64,000 nucleotides of DNA from Streptomyces sp. NRRL S-118 (GCF_000716335.1 NZ_JOBL01000104.1:50623-114622); one strand, 5' to 3'; numbered from the stretch's first letter, positions 8,404-19,570 are shown. Translations and numbers: made by a program. The notes: generated from the sequence alone by a model not told the origin.

Positions 8404-9711
8404 TTACGTTCCTCCGGGCTCACCGCCCCGCCCCGCCGGACCCTCCGGCTCACCGGCCGGCCCGGACCGCCCGGCCCCGGACCGCCCGGACTCCGGGCCG
8501 TCGCCGTCGCCCGGCCGCGCGGGCCCGGCGGGCGCCGCAGGCTCGGGCAGCGGACCGGGCTCCGGGAGGAGCACCGGGTCCGGCCGGGCGTCACGGAAGC
8601 GGCGGCGGTCGCGGGTCGCGGCGGGCGGGTGGTCCGCCAGCGCGATCACCGTGCCGTCGCGGCCCGCCACCACCGGTTTCGGGGAGCGCGCCGCCTTCGC
8701 GCGGTACTGCGCCGCGTCCGCGAGCCGGAACAGCCGCCGGGCCGAGGGGACGGGGCCGATCGGGTCGCCCGTCGACGCCACGCCGCACGCCACGCCCTCA
8801 CCGAGCTCCAGCTCCCCGGCCCGGACGCACAGCTCCTCCGCGGCCGCGACCACCTCGTCCGCCTCCGGGCCCACCGAGACCAGGCAGAACTCGTCACCGC
8901 CGAGGCGCGCCGCCAGCGCGCCCGGCAGCATCGCCCCGCAGTACGACAGCACCGAGCCGAACCGCTCCAGCAGCCGGTCGCCCACCGCGTGGCCGTGCGT
9001 GTCGTTGACCCGCTTGAGGCCGTTCAGGTCGCAGACCACCAGGGAGACCACGGAGCCGTCCAGCAGGAAGCGCTCCACCGCCTCGTCCAGCCGCATGTCG
9101 ACCGCCCGCCGGTTCGCCAGACCCGTCAGCGGGTCCGTGAAGGCCAGCTTGCGGACCTCCTCCAGCCGCTCGGTCTGCGCGATCCCGGCCGCCACGACGG
9201 ACGCCAGCACGGTGGCGAACTTGGCGTCGTCCCGGCCGAAGACCGGCGCACCGGCCGGCCGGGCCACGTACAGCTCGCCCCAGGCCCGCCCGTGCAGCAC
9301 GATCGGGGCGACCACGCAGCAGCCGCGCCCCCGCCGCCGCAGGGCGGCCACCCGCTGCTGGCAGTAGCCGTGCGCCCCGGGGCCCGGCCCCTCCGCGGTC
9401 TCCACCCAGGCGTGGGGCTCCCCGCCGCCGGCCCACTGCTCGTGCAGGAACTCGGTGATCTCGGAGAACTGGTGCACCGGGTAGGTCTCCGCGTCGGGGA
9501 ACTCCTCCTCCCCGGCGTCCCGCTCCCCCGCGTTCACCAGCACCCTCAGCCGGCCCAGGTCGCGCTCCCACGTGGAGAGCGCGGCGAACGTGCCACCGAG
9601 CGCGTCCCGCGCGCCCAGCGCCGCCGCCCGCCACGACTCGCGCGGAGTGTGCGCCGCCGCCATCGACTGCGCCAGCGCCACTACAGCGCGTAGCCGGACA
9701 TCCTCACCCAT
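8404..9711 (-). CDS. GAF-GGDEF diguanylate cyclase
   Basis: A 435-residue protein expected to make cyclic di-GMP. Residues 1-180 form a GAF-like sensory region with Cys-Cys at 131-132. A short linker leads to the GGDEF domain, about residues 185-350: DPLTGLANRRAVD, then LGGDEF with the signature at 271-275. No RxxD inhibitory site is present just before it. After about residue 360 the protein runs into a Pro/Gly/Arg-rich low-complexity tail. Its place beside hutH matches the GGDEF protein called CdgE in S. coelicolor, as I remember it. In Streptomyces c-di-GMP works with BldD to time sporulation. Confidence 0.9.
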   Translation of the reverse strand: MGEDVRLRAVVALAQSMAAAHTPRESWRAAALGARDALGGTFAALSTWERDLGRLRVLVNAGERDAGEEEFPDAETYPVHQFSEITEFLHEQWAGGGEPHAWVETAEGPGPGAHGYCQQRVAALRRRGRGCCVVAPIVLHGRAWGELYVARPAGAPVFGRDDAKFATVLASVVAAGIAQTERLEEVRKLAFTDPLTGLANRRAVDMRLDEAVERFLLDGSVVSLVVCDLNGLKRVNDTHGHAVGDRLLERFGSVLSYCGAMLPGALAARLGGDEFCLVSVGPEADEVVAAAEELCVRAGELELGEGVACGVASTGDPIGPVPSARRLFRLADAAQYRAKAARSPKPVVAGRDGTVIALADHPPAATRDRRRFRDARPDPVLLPEPGPLPEPAAPAGPARPGDGDGPESGRSGAGRSGPAGEPEGPAGRGGEPGGT

Positions 9712-9842
9712 TCCTCAAGCTTAGGGACGCCCCGGAACTTTTCACTTGGCGGGCCCGCTCACGCATCGTCCGCGAACCCCGCCGCCCGGTTCCGCCTCCC
9801 GGCCGTCCGGGATGCGCCACCCGGCCGCGCGAACCGTCACCG

Positions 9843-9869
9843 GGCCGCGGGGGAGCGTCCCCCGCGGCC
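9843..9869 (-). terminator. Stem-loop terminator
   Basis: An 11-bp perfect stem (9843-9853 with 9859-9869) and 5-base loop. It lies just downstream of the enoyl-CoA hydratase stop on the minus strand and before the GGDEF gene, so the two genes are probably transcribed separately. Confidence 0.7.
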
Positions 9870-9882
9870 GTCCGCGAGCCCG

Positions 9883-10671
9883 TCACTCCCCCGGCCACTG
9901 CGGCGTGCGCTTCTCGTTGAAGGCCGCCACGCCCTCCGCCCGGTCGCCCGAGAAGGCCACCGACCGCCACGCCGCGTCCTCGACCTCCAGGCCCGCCCGC
10001 AGGTCCAGCCCCTGGCCCAGGCGCATGGCGCGCTTGGCGGCCCGCAGCCCGACCGGCGAGTTGGCGGCGATGCGCGCGGCCAGCTCCAGCGCACCCGTAC
10101 GGGCGTCGTCGACGATCCCGTCGACCAGCCCCCACCGCTCGGCCTCCTGCGCCCGCAGGCGCTCCGCCGTGTAGACCAGCTGCGCCGCCCGCGCCGCCCC
10201 GACCCGGCGCGGCAGGAGCTGCGTACCCCCGCCGCCCGGGATCACGCCCACCGACACCTCGGGCAGTCCGATGACCGCCGTCGAGTCGGCCAGGATGATG
10301 TCGCACGCGAGCGCCAGCTCGTACCCGCCGCCCAGCGCGAAGCCGTGCACCGCAGCGACGGCGGGCATCGGCAGCTCCAGCACGCCGGTGTAGGCGCCGC
10401 GCGCCACGGGGCGCTGGCGCACCAGCTCGGCGTCCGTGAAGGAGTTGCGCTCCTTGAGGTCGGCGCCGACGCAGAACGCCTTGTCGTTGGAGGAGGTCAG
10501 CACGGTCACGCGCACGGAGGGATCGGCCCCCAGCGCGGCGCACGCGGCGCCGATCGAGCGGGCCATCTCCGTGGAGACGGCGTTCATGGCCTTGGGCCGG
10601 TCGAGCACCAGCTCCGCCACGTGCTCATGACGGCGTACGGCGACGAATTCTCCGAAGCGCTGCTCCGACAT
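9883..10671 (-). CDS. Enoyl-CoA hydratase/isomerase family protein
   Basis: A 262-residue crotonase-fold enzyme that hydrates 2-trans-enoyl-CoA or carries out a related acyl-CoA reaction. Visible are DRPKAMNAVS, the oxyanion-hole segment FCVGADLKER, HGFALGGGYELALACD and the downstream glutamate region IGLPEVSVGVIPGGGGTQLLPRRVG. Both catalytic positions seen in true hydratases appear conserved (GGYEL; PEV). The C-terminus EGVAAFNEKRTPQW is typical. The gene is 37 bases downstream of the adenylate cyclase on the same strand. The substrate is not predictable from sequence. Confidence 0.93.
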   Translation of the reverse strand: MSEQRFGEFVAVRRHEHVAELVLDRPKAMNAVSTEMARSIGAACAALGADPSVRVTVLTSSNDKAFCVGADLKERNSFTDAELVRQRPVARGAYTGVLELPMPAVAAVHGFALGGGYELALACDIILADSTAVIGLPEVSVGVIPGGGGTQLLPRRVGAARAAQLVYTAERLRAQEAERWGLVDGIVDDARTGALELAARIAANSPVGLRAAKRAMRLGQGLDLRAGLEVEDAAWRSVAFSGDRAEGVAAFNEKRTPQWPGE

Positions 10672-10708
10672 ACCTCAGACCCTCCCGGTTAACGAGCGTT
10701 AGCGACCG

Positions 10709-11962
10709 CTATCCGGGGATCTTAGGCTCCCGCCGCGTCAGCAGCCAGGGCTCGATCACCCCGAGCCCGCGCACCGGCCGCTGCCACATCGGCTGGAGCG
10801 CGAAGCGGTACGACGGCGGAGCCTCGCCCTCCTTCTCCGCGCGGGCGATCTCCTCCGCCACCTGGGCCTCGGACACCGGCGCCTCCCCCGTGCGCGACAG
10901 CTCCTGGGCGAGCGCGCCGTCCACGAGGACCGCGTCCTTCGGCGCTATCGAGGTGAGCCGGCTCGCCAGGTTCACCGTCGTACCGAACACGTCGCCCATC
11001 CGGGTCGTCACCGTCCCGAAGGCGATGCCGACGCGCAGCGCGGGCATGGTCTCGTCGTGCGCCAGGGTCTCGATGAGCCGCAGCGCGATCTCCGCCGCCG
11101 TGCCGGCGTCGTCCGCCGCGTAGAGGACCTCGTCACCCAGCGTCTTGATCAGCCGCCCGCCGTGCGCGGCGACCAGGTCCGCACAGGTCGTCTCGAACGC
11201 CTCGACGAGCTCGCCGAGCTCCTCCTCCTCCAGCCGCCGGGTCAGCCGGGTGAAGCCGACCAGGTCCGCGAAGCCGACCGCGAGACGCCGGTCGACCATC
11301 TCCTCGTCGTCGGCGGCCTGCACCACGCGCCCGGTCGCGGCGGCGAGCTGCCGCCGCCACACGTACACCAGGAACTCCTGGAGCTCCGGCAGCAACAGCT
11401 CCACCAGGGGATACGTCACTTCGGTCCGGGTCATGCCGGGCTCGGGCGGCTCGGTGAGTCCCTCCAGGAACGAGTCGATCTGCCACTCCGCGAGCCTCGC
11501 CGTGGTCTGGCCGGTGGAGCGCGCCACCTGCACCGCCATCGGCTCGCTCAGCAGCCCCGCCTCCACCAGACCGGCCAGCCGGCGCAGCGCCAGTACGTCG
11601 GCCTCCGTGAGCGCCTTGGCCTGGCCGATGTCGGCGAAACCCATGGCCCGCCAGAAGCGGGAGGCGAGGTCCATGGAGACGCCGGCCGTGCGGGCGGCCT
11701 GGAACGGCGTGTAGCGCCGGTCGGCGCCCAGGATCAGTTGCTCCAGACGGATGGCGAGGGGGTCGTCGGTCGGCTCCGCCGTGTGGTCCACGACGTGGTG
11801 GGGGGTCGGGTAGTCGGCGCCGCCGCCCCCCGGTCCCGCCTCGCGGGACCCGCCGGACGCATGGCCCGGCTCCTGGGAGTCGCCCGGCCCGCCCGGCCCG
11901 GAGTCACCGGAGCCCGACCCGCTGGATCCGGACCCGCGCGAATTCGCGTCGTCGACGGTCAC
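10709..11962 (-). CDS. cya: Class III adenylate cyclase
   Basis: The 417-residue cytosolic cyclase makes cAMP, which in S. coelicolor is needed for normal germination. The first 55 residues are a Ser/Gly/Pro-rich disordered leader. Residues 60-225 form a conserved helical regulatory region with [18 protein letters not shown] sequence. The cyclase domain starts at [16 protein letters not shown] with a metal-binding Asp, continues through [15 protein letters not shown] with the second Asp, and ends with [18 protein letters not shown]. The GTG start at 11962 gives [10 protein letters not shown]. Position next to birA and pccB agrees with the S. coelicolor cya locus. Confidence 0.93.
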   Translation of the reverse strand: MTVDDANSRGSGSSGSGSGDSGPGGPGDSQEPGHASGGSREAGPGGGGADYPTPHHVVDHTAEPTDDPLAIRLEQLILGADRRYTPFQAARTAGVSMDLASRFWRAMGFADIGQAKALTEADVLALRRLAGLVEAGLLSEPMAVQVARSTGQTTARLAEWQIDSFLEGLTEPPEPGMTRTEVTYPLVELLLPELQEFLVYVWRRQLAAATGRVVQAADDEEMVDRRLAVGFADLVGFTRLTRRLEEEELGELVEAFETTCADLVAAHGGRLIKTLGDEVLYAADDAGTAAEIALRLIETLAHDETMPALRVGIAFGTVTTRMGDVFGTTVNLASRLTSIAPKDAVLVDGALAQELSRTGEAPVSEAQVAEEIARAEKEGEAPPSYRFALQPMWQRPVRGLGVIEPWLLTRREPKIPG

Positions 11963-12070
11963 CGGCCGCCTCCTGCCCGTTCCCTGCGCACTGCCCTGCC
12001 GATCTGTCGCTGGATCGCCTCAACGATACGGCAGGTGTGCCCTGGCTCACGTCCTCGTACGACAGCGCGT

Positions 12071-12961
12071 TCAGTCCGCCGGGCGCAGATGGACGATGTC
12101 GCCGGCGCCGACCGCCTCCCGTCCGCCTCCGTTCGCGCGGGCGACGACCAGCCGCCCCCCGCCGTCGATCGCGACGGCCTCGCCGGTCAGCGTGCGGTCG
12201 CCGGGCAGCTCGGCCCGGACGCTGCGTCCGAGGGTCGCGCAGCCCGCGGCGTACGCCTCCTGCAGTCCGCTGGCGGCCGGGTCCCCCTCGGCCGCCGTCC
12301 ACCTGCGGTACCACTGCTCCAGCGAGCGCAGGACCGCGCGCAGCAGCGGGTCCCGGTCGGTGGAGACGGCGTTCGCCAGGGCGAGCGACCCGGCGGTCGG
12401 CACGGGCAGTTCGTCGGCGCGCAGCGTGACGTTGAGCCCGAGGCCGACGACGATGCCGTCGTCCCCGGCGCGCTCGGCGAGGATGCCGCCGGTCTTGCGT
12501 TCCTCCTTGCCCTGGGGCCCGGGAACTTTCACCAGCAGGTCGTTGGGCCATTTCAGCGACATGTCGACGCCGGCCGCGCGGGCCAGCCCGGTGGCGGCGG
12601 CGACCCCGGTCAGCAGCGGCAGCCACGCCAGGCGCTCCGCGGGCACCCGCGGCTTGAGCAGCACGGAGAAGAAGAGGCCGGAGCGGGCGGGCGCGGACCA
12701 GGTGCGGTCGAGGCGGCCGCGGCCCGCGGTCTGCTCCTCGGCGACGAGCACGGCCCCCTCGGTCAGCGCCCCCGCCCGGGCCGCCAGGTCGGAGTTGGTG
12801 GAGCCGGTGGCGGCCACGACGTCCAGGGAGGTCCACAGGCCGCCGGGCAGGACGAGCGCGCGGCGCAGCGCGGCGGCGTTCAGGGGAGGCCGTTCGAGAT
12901 CCGACCAACGGTTTCCGGAACGCGGAGAGGGGCCGTGCAATGGACCATGTGTGGGCGTCAT
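12071..12961 (-). CDS. birA: Biotin--[acetyl-CoA-carboxylase] ligase
   Basis: The 296-residue enzyme activates biotin as biotinyl-AMP and attaches it to biotin-carboxyl-carrier lysines. Motifs are [27 protein letters not shown] (biotin loop, with GRGR), [20 protein letters not shown] and KTGGILAE. There is no N-terminal winged helix, so unlike E. coli BirA it should not be a repressor. It is divergent from pccB across 109 bases, and accA2, encoding its likely biotin-carrier substrate, is 4 kb away. The ATG at 12961 is chosen as the first start clear of the pccB promoter. Confidence 0.95.
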   Translation of the reverse strand: MTPTHGPLHGPSPRSGNRWSDLERPPLNAAALRRALVLPGGLWTSLDVVAATGSTNSDLAARAGALTEGAVLVAEEQTAGRGRLDRTWSAPARSGLFFSVLLKPRVPAERLAWLPLLTGVAAATGLARAAGVDMSLKWPNDLLVKVPGPQGKEERKTGGILAERAGDDGIVVGLGLNVTLRADELPVPTAGSLALANAVSTDRDPLLRAVLRSLEQWYRRWTAAEGDPAASGLQEAYAAGCATLGRSVRAELPGDRTLTGEAVAIDGGGRLVVARANGGGREAVGAGDIVHLRPAD

Positions 12962-13070
12962 GCAAGCCAGCGTAGGTGTGGCAAACACCGCACTGCCGAA
13001 CGGTATCCGCGCCGATACGCTACGGGTCAGTAGCCAACGAACCCGTGACCAGGCAGGGAGCCGCATCCCG

Positions 13071-14675
<1,605 letters not shown>

Positions 14676-14684
14676 GGAGCCCCC

Positions 14685-14894
14685 ATGATCAAGGTTCTGC
14701 GGGGCAATCCCACCCCGGAGGAGCTGGCCGCCGCCCTGGCGGTGGTCCAGGCGCGCGCCGCCGCGACCGCCTCGGCGGCCTCCGGCGGCGCGGAGAGCGT
14801 CCCCGAGGGCTGGTCGGACCCGTCCAGGATCGCCCGTACCCGGGGCCCGCACCCCGGCCCGCGGTCGTGGACGCGCTCCTACTGGCCCCTCTAG
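14685..14894 (+). CDS. pccE: Acyl-CoA carboxylase epsilon subunit
   Basis: A 69-residue protein starting MIKVLRGNPTPEELAAALAVVQ and ending RSWTRSYWPL, the pattern of actinobacterial PccE. The epsilon subunit binds the alpha-beta carboxylase and stimulates its activity. The gap to pccB is nine bases with AAGGAG before the ATG, so the two are cotranscribed and probably translated together. The middle is an Ala/Ser-rich linker. Confidence 0.92.
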   Translation: MIKVLRGNPTPEELAAALAVVQARAAATASAASGGAESVPEGWSDPSRIARTRGPHPGPRSWTRSYWPL

Positions 14895-14920
14895 GACACG
14901 GCGCGACACCCGGCGTTCGG

Positions 14921-14969
14921 CCGGTACCGGCACTGGCACCGGCACCGGGACCGGCACCGGGACCGGCAC
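14921..14969. repeat. Short tandem repeat (GGCACC/GGGACC)n
   Basis: About eight imperfect 6-base units alternating GGCACC and GGGACC, just after pccE. Slippage-prone simple sequence with no gene. The rest of the gap up to 15060 shows nothing else clear. Confidence 0.75.
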
Positions 14970-15060
14970 GACGGCCTCCACCGACGGGTGGGGGCCGTCG
15001 TCGCCCCGCCCGCGGGCTCCGCATCCCGCCGCGGGCGAATAGTCCGACGGCACCGGGGCG

Positions 15061-15080
15061 CCTGAGTACGGATACTCAGG
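15061..15080. promoter_or_regulatory. Perfect palindrome upstream of a small membrane protein gene
   Basis: CCTGAGTA, four bases, then TACTCAGG, giving 8-bp arms. It ends 33 bases before the ATG of the 42-residue gene. The size suits an operator for a dimeric regulator better than a terminator, as there is no following run and the arms are only half GC. The binding protein is unknown. Confidence 0.45.
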
Positions 15081-15113
15081 CGGGCACGGCTTTCCGGCCT
15101 CAGGATCGAAGCC

Positions 15114-15242
15114 ATGCTGTGGTCCGACCCGGAGAACGAACCCCCACAAGAGATGCGGGACATGCAGGCGATGCTGCGCCGCGCGGGGATCCTGCTGGCC
15201 CTGGCGATGGTGCTGGCCATGTTCGTCGCGGGCCTGCACTGA
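15114..15242 (+). CDS. 42-residue single-pass membrane protein
   Basis: Short frame [20 protein letters not shown] followed by [22 protein letters not shown]. It has a charged N-terminal half, one clear transmembrane helix (about residues 24-41) and a stop right after the membrane segment. It sits between pccE and maf on the same strand with a palindrome upstream. A similar small hypothetical protein exists at this place in S. coelicolor, as I recall. Function is unknown; small proteins of this form often modulate a membrane partner. A weak ribosome-binding site (GGATCGAAGCC) lowers certainty. Confidence 0.6.
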   Translation: MLWSDPENEPPQEMRDMQAMLRRAGILLALAMVLAMFVAGLH

Positions 15243-15309
15243 CGGCCGGCGCCCCGGCCCGACCGCCACGACCTGCGCCGCCCGGTCGGCCTTCCGTACG
15301 ATGACGCCC

Positions 15310-15915
15310 ATGACTGATCAGCGCCGCCGCCTCGTCCTCGCGTCCGCGTCCCCCGCCCGCCTCGGTCTGCTGCGGCAGGCCGGACTCGCCCCCGAGGTGA
15401 TCGTCAGCGGCATCGACGAGTCCAAGGTCACCGCTCCGACCCCGGCCGAGCTGGCCCTCGCCCTCGCCGAGGCCAAGGCCGCCCACGTCGCCGCCCGCCC
15501 GGAGGTCTCCGGCGCGCTGGTCATCGGCTGCGACTCGGTCCTGGAGCTCGACAAGCAGGCCCTCGGCAAGCCCGCCGACGCGGAGGAGGCCACGGCACGC
15601 TGGAAGGCGATGCGCGGGCGGGTGGGCGTCCTCCAGACCGGCCACTGCGTGTACGACACGGCCGCCAAGCGCTACGCGTCGGCCACCGCCTCCACCCTGG
15701 TCCGGTTCGGCGAGCCGACGGACGAGGAGATCGCCGCGTACGTGGCCAGCGGGGAGCCCCTCCACGTGGCGGGCGCCTTCACCCTCGACGGCCGCTCGGC
15801 CCCCTTCATCGACGGCATCGACGGCGACCCGGGCAACGTCATCGGCCTGTCCCTCCCCCTGCTGCGCAAGCTGCTGGGGCAGCTGGGCATCGGGATCACC
15901 GCCTTGTGGGCGTGA
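15310..15915 (+). CDS. Maf-family nucleotide pyrophosphatase
   Basis: A 201-residue house-cleaning pyrophosphatase that hydrolyses non-canonical or modified nucleoside triphosphates (dTTP/UTP or m7GTP types). Features are [19 protein letters not shown] (substrate loop), the acidic IGCDSVLEL, and [18 protein letters not shown]. The C-terminal [32 protein letters not shown] is the usual Maf closing block. I prefer the ATG at 15310 ([11 protein letters not shown]) over one three codons earlier, following the conserved start. The family was named for septum effects in Bacillus, but the enzymatic role is better supported. Confidence 0.93.
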   Translation: MTDQRRRLVLASASPARLGLLRQAGLAPEVIVSGIDESKVTAPTPAELALALAEAKAAHVAARPEVSGALVIGCDSVLELDKQALGKPADAEEATARWKAMRGRVGVLQTGHCVYDTAAKRYASATASTLVRFGEPTDEEIAAYVASGEPLHVAGAFTLDGRSAPFIDGIDGDPGNVIGLSLPLLRKLLGQLGIGITALWA

Positions 15916-15973
15916 CTTCCCCGGTTCGCCGGATTCCTCGGCCCGCCCGCCACTACGGTTTCCCGCACGGAGG

Positions 15974-16425
15974 GTGACCCTGCTCGACACGTGCTACGCG
16001 GTGCGGGCGCCGGGGACATCGCCGTCCTGGCCGCCGAGCTCGCCCGTACCCAGCGCGGGGCGGCCGGGCGCTGGGTGCTGGCGTCGGCGCGTGGGGAGGA
16101 GCGGGCCTACGAGAACGCCTTCGTGGACGCCCTCGCCGAGGCGCTGGCCCGGCCGCGCGCCGGGGCGCACCAGGAGTACCTGGGCGTCCGGTCGGCGCGC
16201 ATCCGGGACCTTGCCCTCGACCGGCCGGTGGACGTGATCGAGTTCCCGCTCCCGGTGGACGCCCTCGCCGCCCACGGCAGCGACATCGTCGTCGGCATGC
16301 GCAACGACATCGTGGTCCTCGGCCGGATGGCTACGCCGCCGCCTCCCCCGCGCTCCCCGGCGCCACCGCCTCCGGCGCGTACAGCACCAGCGACGCCACC
16401 AGCAGCCCCAGCATGGCCATCATGA
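15974..16425 (+). CDS. Doubtful hypothetical gene, possibly frameshifted
   Basis: The span 15991-16330 has coding-like third-position GC in one frame and reads like a real alpha/beta protein (DIAVLAAELARTQRGAAGRW, VDVIEFPLPVDALAAHGSDIVVGMRNDIVVLG). A plausible beginning, MTLLDTCYAVRAPG from the GTG at 15974, is in another frame. The first frame stays open past 16331 only into Pro/Ala-rich sequence antisense to the next gene. Either the gene starts at the GTG at 15991 or a frameshift near 16010 joins the two parts. No family is recognised. Confidence 0.35.
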
Positions 16426-16762
16426 ACGCGAAGGCGGCCCAGCCCACCAGGCCGACCGCCAGGGCGCCGAGGACGCCGTGGGTGATGGCGCAGGAGATGA
16501 GCAGGATGCGCACCGCGCGGCCGGGCGAGCGGTCCCGGAAGCACAGGACGAGCAGCAGGACGCCGCACAGGGCCAGGAACGCGCCCAGGACGCCGCCCAT
16601 CGCCCAGGTGCCGGCGATCATGGCGTCGGGGTCCAGGTCGGCCAGGGACATCCGCTGGTTGCCGAGGACCTCGGTCAGCACCGCGTGGACCGCGACGACG
16701 CCCACCGCCTCGATGAGCAGCGCGATCCCCGCCGCCAGGGCTATCGGTCTGCGGGTCACCAC
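16331..16762 (-). CDS. Four-helix integral membrane protein, uncharacterised
   Basis: A 143-residue protein with four predicted transmembrane helices: ALAAGIALLIEAVGVVAVHAV, WAMGGVLGAFLALCGVLLLVL, LLISCAITHGVLGALAVGLVG and AFMMAMLGLLVASLVLYA. No catalytic motif is seen. I use the GTG at 16762, which has GGGGG five bases upstream, over an ATG at 16846 that would add a non-hydrophobic leader. It faces the doubtful gene at 15974 with a tail overlap and is divergent from accA2. Confidence 0.75.
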   Translation of the reverse strand: MVTRRPIALAAGIALLIEAVGVVAVHAVLTEVLGNQRMSLADLDPDAMIAGTWAMGGVLGAFLALCGVLLLVLCFRDRSPGRAVRILLISCAITHGVLGALAVGLVGWAAFAFMMAMLGLLVASLVLYAPEAVAPGSAGEAAA

Positions 16763-17107
16763 GGGTACCCCCTGACTGTTACCAGCAGTACGGACGACGA
16801 CGCGAAGGCTACTGACTGGTAAACCTTTGGACAAGGGTCCTGACACCGCCGCAAAGAATCATTCGCCCATTCGTAGGGACTCCACAAAGAAACGGGATAC
16901 CGCGCTGACCCGCCGGACAGAGACCTTGACCACACCCCGGGGTTACTGTGCCGTGAAGAAGCCCTGCGTAACGTGGTGCGACAAGGGGTTTCCCGCCTCG
17001 GTACCGCCTCGGATCACGCTCCGTGTGGGCAAGCTCACTAGTGGGGACGGGTCGAAAGGCCGTGTCGGCAGTCCCTAAACTCAGCTTGTTTCAAGGAGGG
17101 AGCCATC
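16763..17107. other. 345-base intergenic region upstream of accA2
   Basis: No convincing gene. Base composition is lower in GC than the flanking genes. It must hold the promoters for accA2 (+) and the membrane protein (-). The only clear signal is AAGGAGGG seven bases before the accA2 GTG. I cannot assign -35/-10 boxes confidently. Confidence 0.6.
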
Positions 17108-18868
17108 GTGCGCAAGGTGCTCATCGCCAACCGTGGCGAAATCGCTGTCCGTGTCGCCCGTGCCTGCCGGGACGCCGGGATCGCGAGCGTAGCCGTCTAC
17201 GCCGATCCGGACCGGGACGCCCTGCACGTCCGTGCGGCCGACGAGGCGTTCGCCCTGGGCGGTGACACTCCGGCCGCCAGTTATCTGGACATGGCCAAGG
17301 TGCTCCAGGCCGCGGCCGACTCCGGCGCGGACGCCATCCACCCCGGTTACGGGTTCCTCTCCGAGAACGCGGAGTTCGCGCAGGCGGTGATCGACGCCGG
17401 GCTGACCTGGATCGGTCCGCCGCCGCAGGCGATCCGCGATCTGGGGGACAAGGTCGCCGCCCGGCACATCGCCCAGCGGGCGGGTGCACCGCTGGTCGCG
17501 GGCACCCCCGACCCGGTGTCGGGCGCCGACGAGGTCGTCGCCTTCGCCGAGGAGCACGGGCTGCCGATCGCCATCAAGGCCGCTTTCGGCGGTGGCGGGC
17601 GCGGCCTGAAGGTCGCCCGCACGCTGGAGGAAGTGCCGGAGCTGTACGACTCGGCCGTCCGCGAGGCCGTCGCCGCCTTCGGCCGCGGCGAGTGCTTCGT
17701 CGAGCGCTACCTCGACAAGCCGCGCCACGTCGAGACCCAGTGCCTCGCCGACCAGCACGGCAACGTCGTGGTCGTGTCGACGCGTGACTGCTCGCTCCAG
17801 CGCCGCCACCAGAAGCTGGTGGAGGAGGCCCCCGCGCCGTTCCTGAGCGACGAGCAGAACGCCGAGCTGTACCGCGCCTCCAAGGCGATCCTCAAGGAGG
17901 CCGGTTACGTCGGCGCCGGTACCGTCGAGTTCCTGGTCGGCATGGACGGGACCATCTCCTTCCTGGAGGTCAACACCCGCCTCCAGGTCGAGCACCCGGT
18001 CACCGAAGAGGTCAGCGGCATCGACCTGGTCCGCGAGATGTTCCGCATCGCCGACGGCGAGGAGCTGGGCTACGACGACCCGCCGCTGCGCGGCCACTCC
18101 TTCGAGTTCCGCATCAACGGCGAGGACCCGGGCCGCAACTTCCTGCCGGCCCCCGGCACGGTGACCACCTTCGCGCCGCCGTCGGGTCCGGGCGTGCGCC
18201 TGGACGCGGGCGTGGAGTCCGGCAGCGTCATCGGCCCGGCGTGGGACTCGCTGCTCGCCAAGCTGATCGTCACCGGTGCCACCCGCGAGCAGGCGCTCCA
18301 GCGCGCGGCGCGGGCGCTGGAGGAGTTCCAGGTCGAGGGCATGGCCACGGCCATCCCCTTCCACCGCAAGGTCGTCACCGACCCCGCGTTCGCCCCGGCC
18401 GAGGGCCCGTTCACGGTCCACACCCGCTGGATCGAGACCGAGTTCGTCAACGACATCAAGCCCTTCGCCGCGCCCGCGGGTGGCGAGGCCGAGGAGGAGC
18501 CGGGCCGCGAGACGGTCGTCGTCGAGGTCGGCGGCAAGCGTCTGGAGGTCTCCCTGCCCTCTTCGCTCGGCATGAGCCTGGCCCGCACGGGCCTGGCCGC
18601 CGGTGCCAAGCCCAAGCGCCGCGCCGCGAAGAAGTCCGCCTCCGCCGCCTCGGGCGACACCCTCGCCTCCCCGATGCAGGGCACGATCGTCAAGGTCGCC
18701 GTGGAGGAGGGCCAGGAGGTCAAGGAGGGCGACCTCATCGTGGTCCTGGAGGCCATGAAGATGGAGCAGCCGCTCAACGCGCACCGCGCGGGCACCGTCA
18801 AGGGCCTGTCCGCCGAGGTCGGCGCCTCGGTGACCTCCGGCGCCGCCATCTGCGAGATCAAGGACTGA
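17108..18868 (+). CDS. accA2: Acetyl/propionyl-CoA carboxylase alpha subunit (biotin carboxylase + BCCP)
   Basis: The 586-residue biotinylated subunit carboxylates its own biotin using ATP and bicarbonate, then serves the PccB/AccB carboxyltransferases. The N-terminus is [22 protein letters not shown]. The ATP-grasp domain shows [29 protein letters not shown] and the catalytic FRINGEDP. A poorly conserved linker (about 450-510) with an Ala/Lys-rich hinge leads to the biotinyl domain with EAMKMEQP (biotin on the Lys). The GTG at 17108 has an excellent AAGGAGGG. It has its own promoter region and ends at a strong hairpin. Confidence 0.96.
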   Translation: MRKVLIANRGEIAVRVARACRDAGIASVAVYADPDRDALHVRAADEAFALGGDTPAASYLDMAKVLQAAADSGADAIHPGYGFLSENAEFAQAVIDAGLTWIGPPPQAIRDLGDKVAARHIAQRAGAPLVAGTPDPVSGADEVVAFAEEHGLPIAIKAAFGGGGRGLKVARTLEEVPELYDSAVREAVAAFGRGECFVERYLDKPRHVETQCLADQHGNVVVVSTRDCSLQRRHQKLVEEAPAPFLSDEQNAELYRASKAILKEAGYVGAGTVEFLVGMDGTISFLEVNTRLQVEHPVTEEVSGIDLVREMFRIADGEELGYDDPPLRGHSFEFRINGEDPGRNFLPAPGTVTTFAPPSGPGVRLDAGVESGSVIGPAWDSLLAKLIVTGATREQALQRAARALEEFQVEGMATAIPFHRKVVTDPAFAPAEGPFTVHTRWIETEFVNDIKPFAAPAGGEAEEEPGRETVVVEVGGKRLEVSLPSSLGMSLARTGLAAGAKPKRRAAKKSASAASGDTLASPMQGTIVKVAVEEGQEVKEGDLIVVLEAMKMEQPLNAHRAGTVKGLSAEVGASVTSGAAICEIKD

Positions 18869-18893
18869 CCCGGCGGGTCAGCAGCGCCACCGG

Positions 18894-18932
18894 CAGGGGG
18901 CCTGCCCGGAATCTCTCCGGGCAGGCCCCCTG
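18894..18932 (+). terminator. Strong stem-loop terminator of accA2
   Basis: A 16-bp perfect stem (18894-18909 with 18917-18932), rich in G/C, with a 7-base AATCTCT loop. It begins 26 bases after the accA2 stop. Confidence 0.9.
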
Positions 18933-18984
18933 CTGTCGCAATGGCATGCTGGAGGCACGAGGAGGAGCCAGGGAGGACGGCGCC

Positions 18985-19569
18985 ATGACGACGAGCACGG
19001 CAGCGGGCGCTGCGGTGCGGCCCATGCGGGCCGACGCGCGCCGCAACTACGAGCGTCTGCTGGCCGAGGCCCGCTCCGCCTTCGCCGAGCACGGCACCGA
19101 CGCGGCGCTGGAGGACATCGCGCGGCGCGCGGGGGTGGGGATCGGCACTCTGTACCGGCACTTCCCGAACCGGCACGCGCTGATGAGCGCGGTCTTCCAG
19201 GAGGCGCTGGCCGCGCTGCTGGAGCGGTCGCGGCAGCTCGCCGACGCGGACAGGCCGTGCGAGGCGCTCGTGGAGTGGCTGCGCGCCATCGTCACGCACG
19301 CGGGCGAGTACCGGGGCCTGGCGAGGGCGCTCATGTCGGCGTCGCACGACCGGAGTTCGGCCTTGTCGGCGTGCAACGTACCGCTGCGGGAGGCGGGCGC
19401 CCGGCTGCTGGAGCGGGCGGTGAGCAGCGGTGCCGTGCGGGGCGGGGTCTCGATCGACGACCTGATGCAGCTGACGAACGCGATCGCCCTGGCGGCCGAG
19501 CAGTCGCAGGACGATCCCGAGTTGGCCGACCGCCTGCTGATGCTGACCCTGCGCGGTCTGAAGGCCTGA
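18985..19569 (+). CDS. TetR-family transcriptional regulator
   Basis: A 194-residue repressor-type regulator. The HTH lies at about residues 20-65: NYERLLAEARSAFAEHGTDAALEDIARRAGVGIGTLYRHFPNRHALMSAVF, a textbook TetR N-terminus. The C-terminal part, with GLARALMSASHDRSSAL and LMQLTNAIALAAEQ, resembles the group 1 ligand-binding domain common in Streptomyces. The target and ligand are not evident; no gene is immediately divergent. The ATG at 18985 follows GGGAGGACGG. Confidence 0.92.
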   Translation: MTTSTAAGAAVRPMRADARRNYERLLAEARSAFAEHGTDAALEDIARRAGVGIGTLYRHFPNRHALMSAVFQEALAALLERSRQLADADRPCEALVEWLRAIVTHAGEYRGLARALMSASHDRSSALSACNVPLREAGARLLERAVSSGAVRGGVSIDDLMQLTNAIALAAEQSQDDPELADRLLMLTLRGLKA

Positions 19570-19570
19570 G

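Noticed and set aside
14921..15060. A rho-independent terminator for pccBE formed by the GGCACC repeats
   Set aside because: The repeats are direct and purine/pyrimidine-mixed; I could not find a convincing inverted repeat there.
16827..17078. An 83-codon frame in the gap upstream of accA2
   Set aside because: Its codon use does not have the Streptomyces third-position GC bias and it has no ribosome site. It lies in a promoter region.
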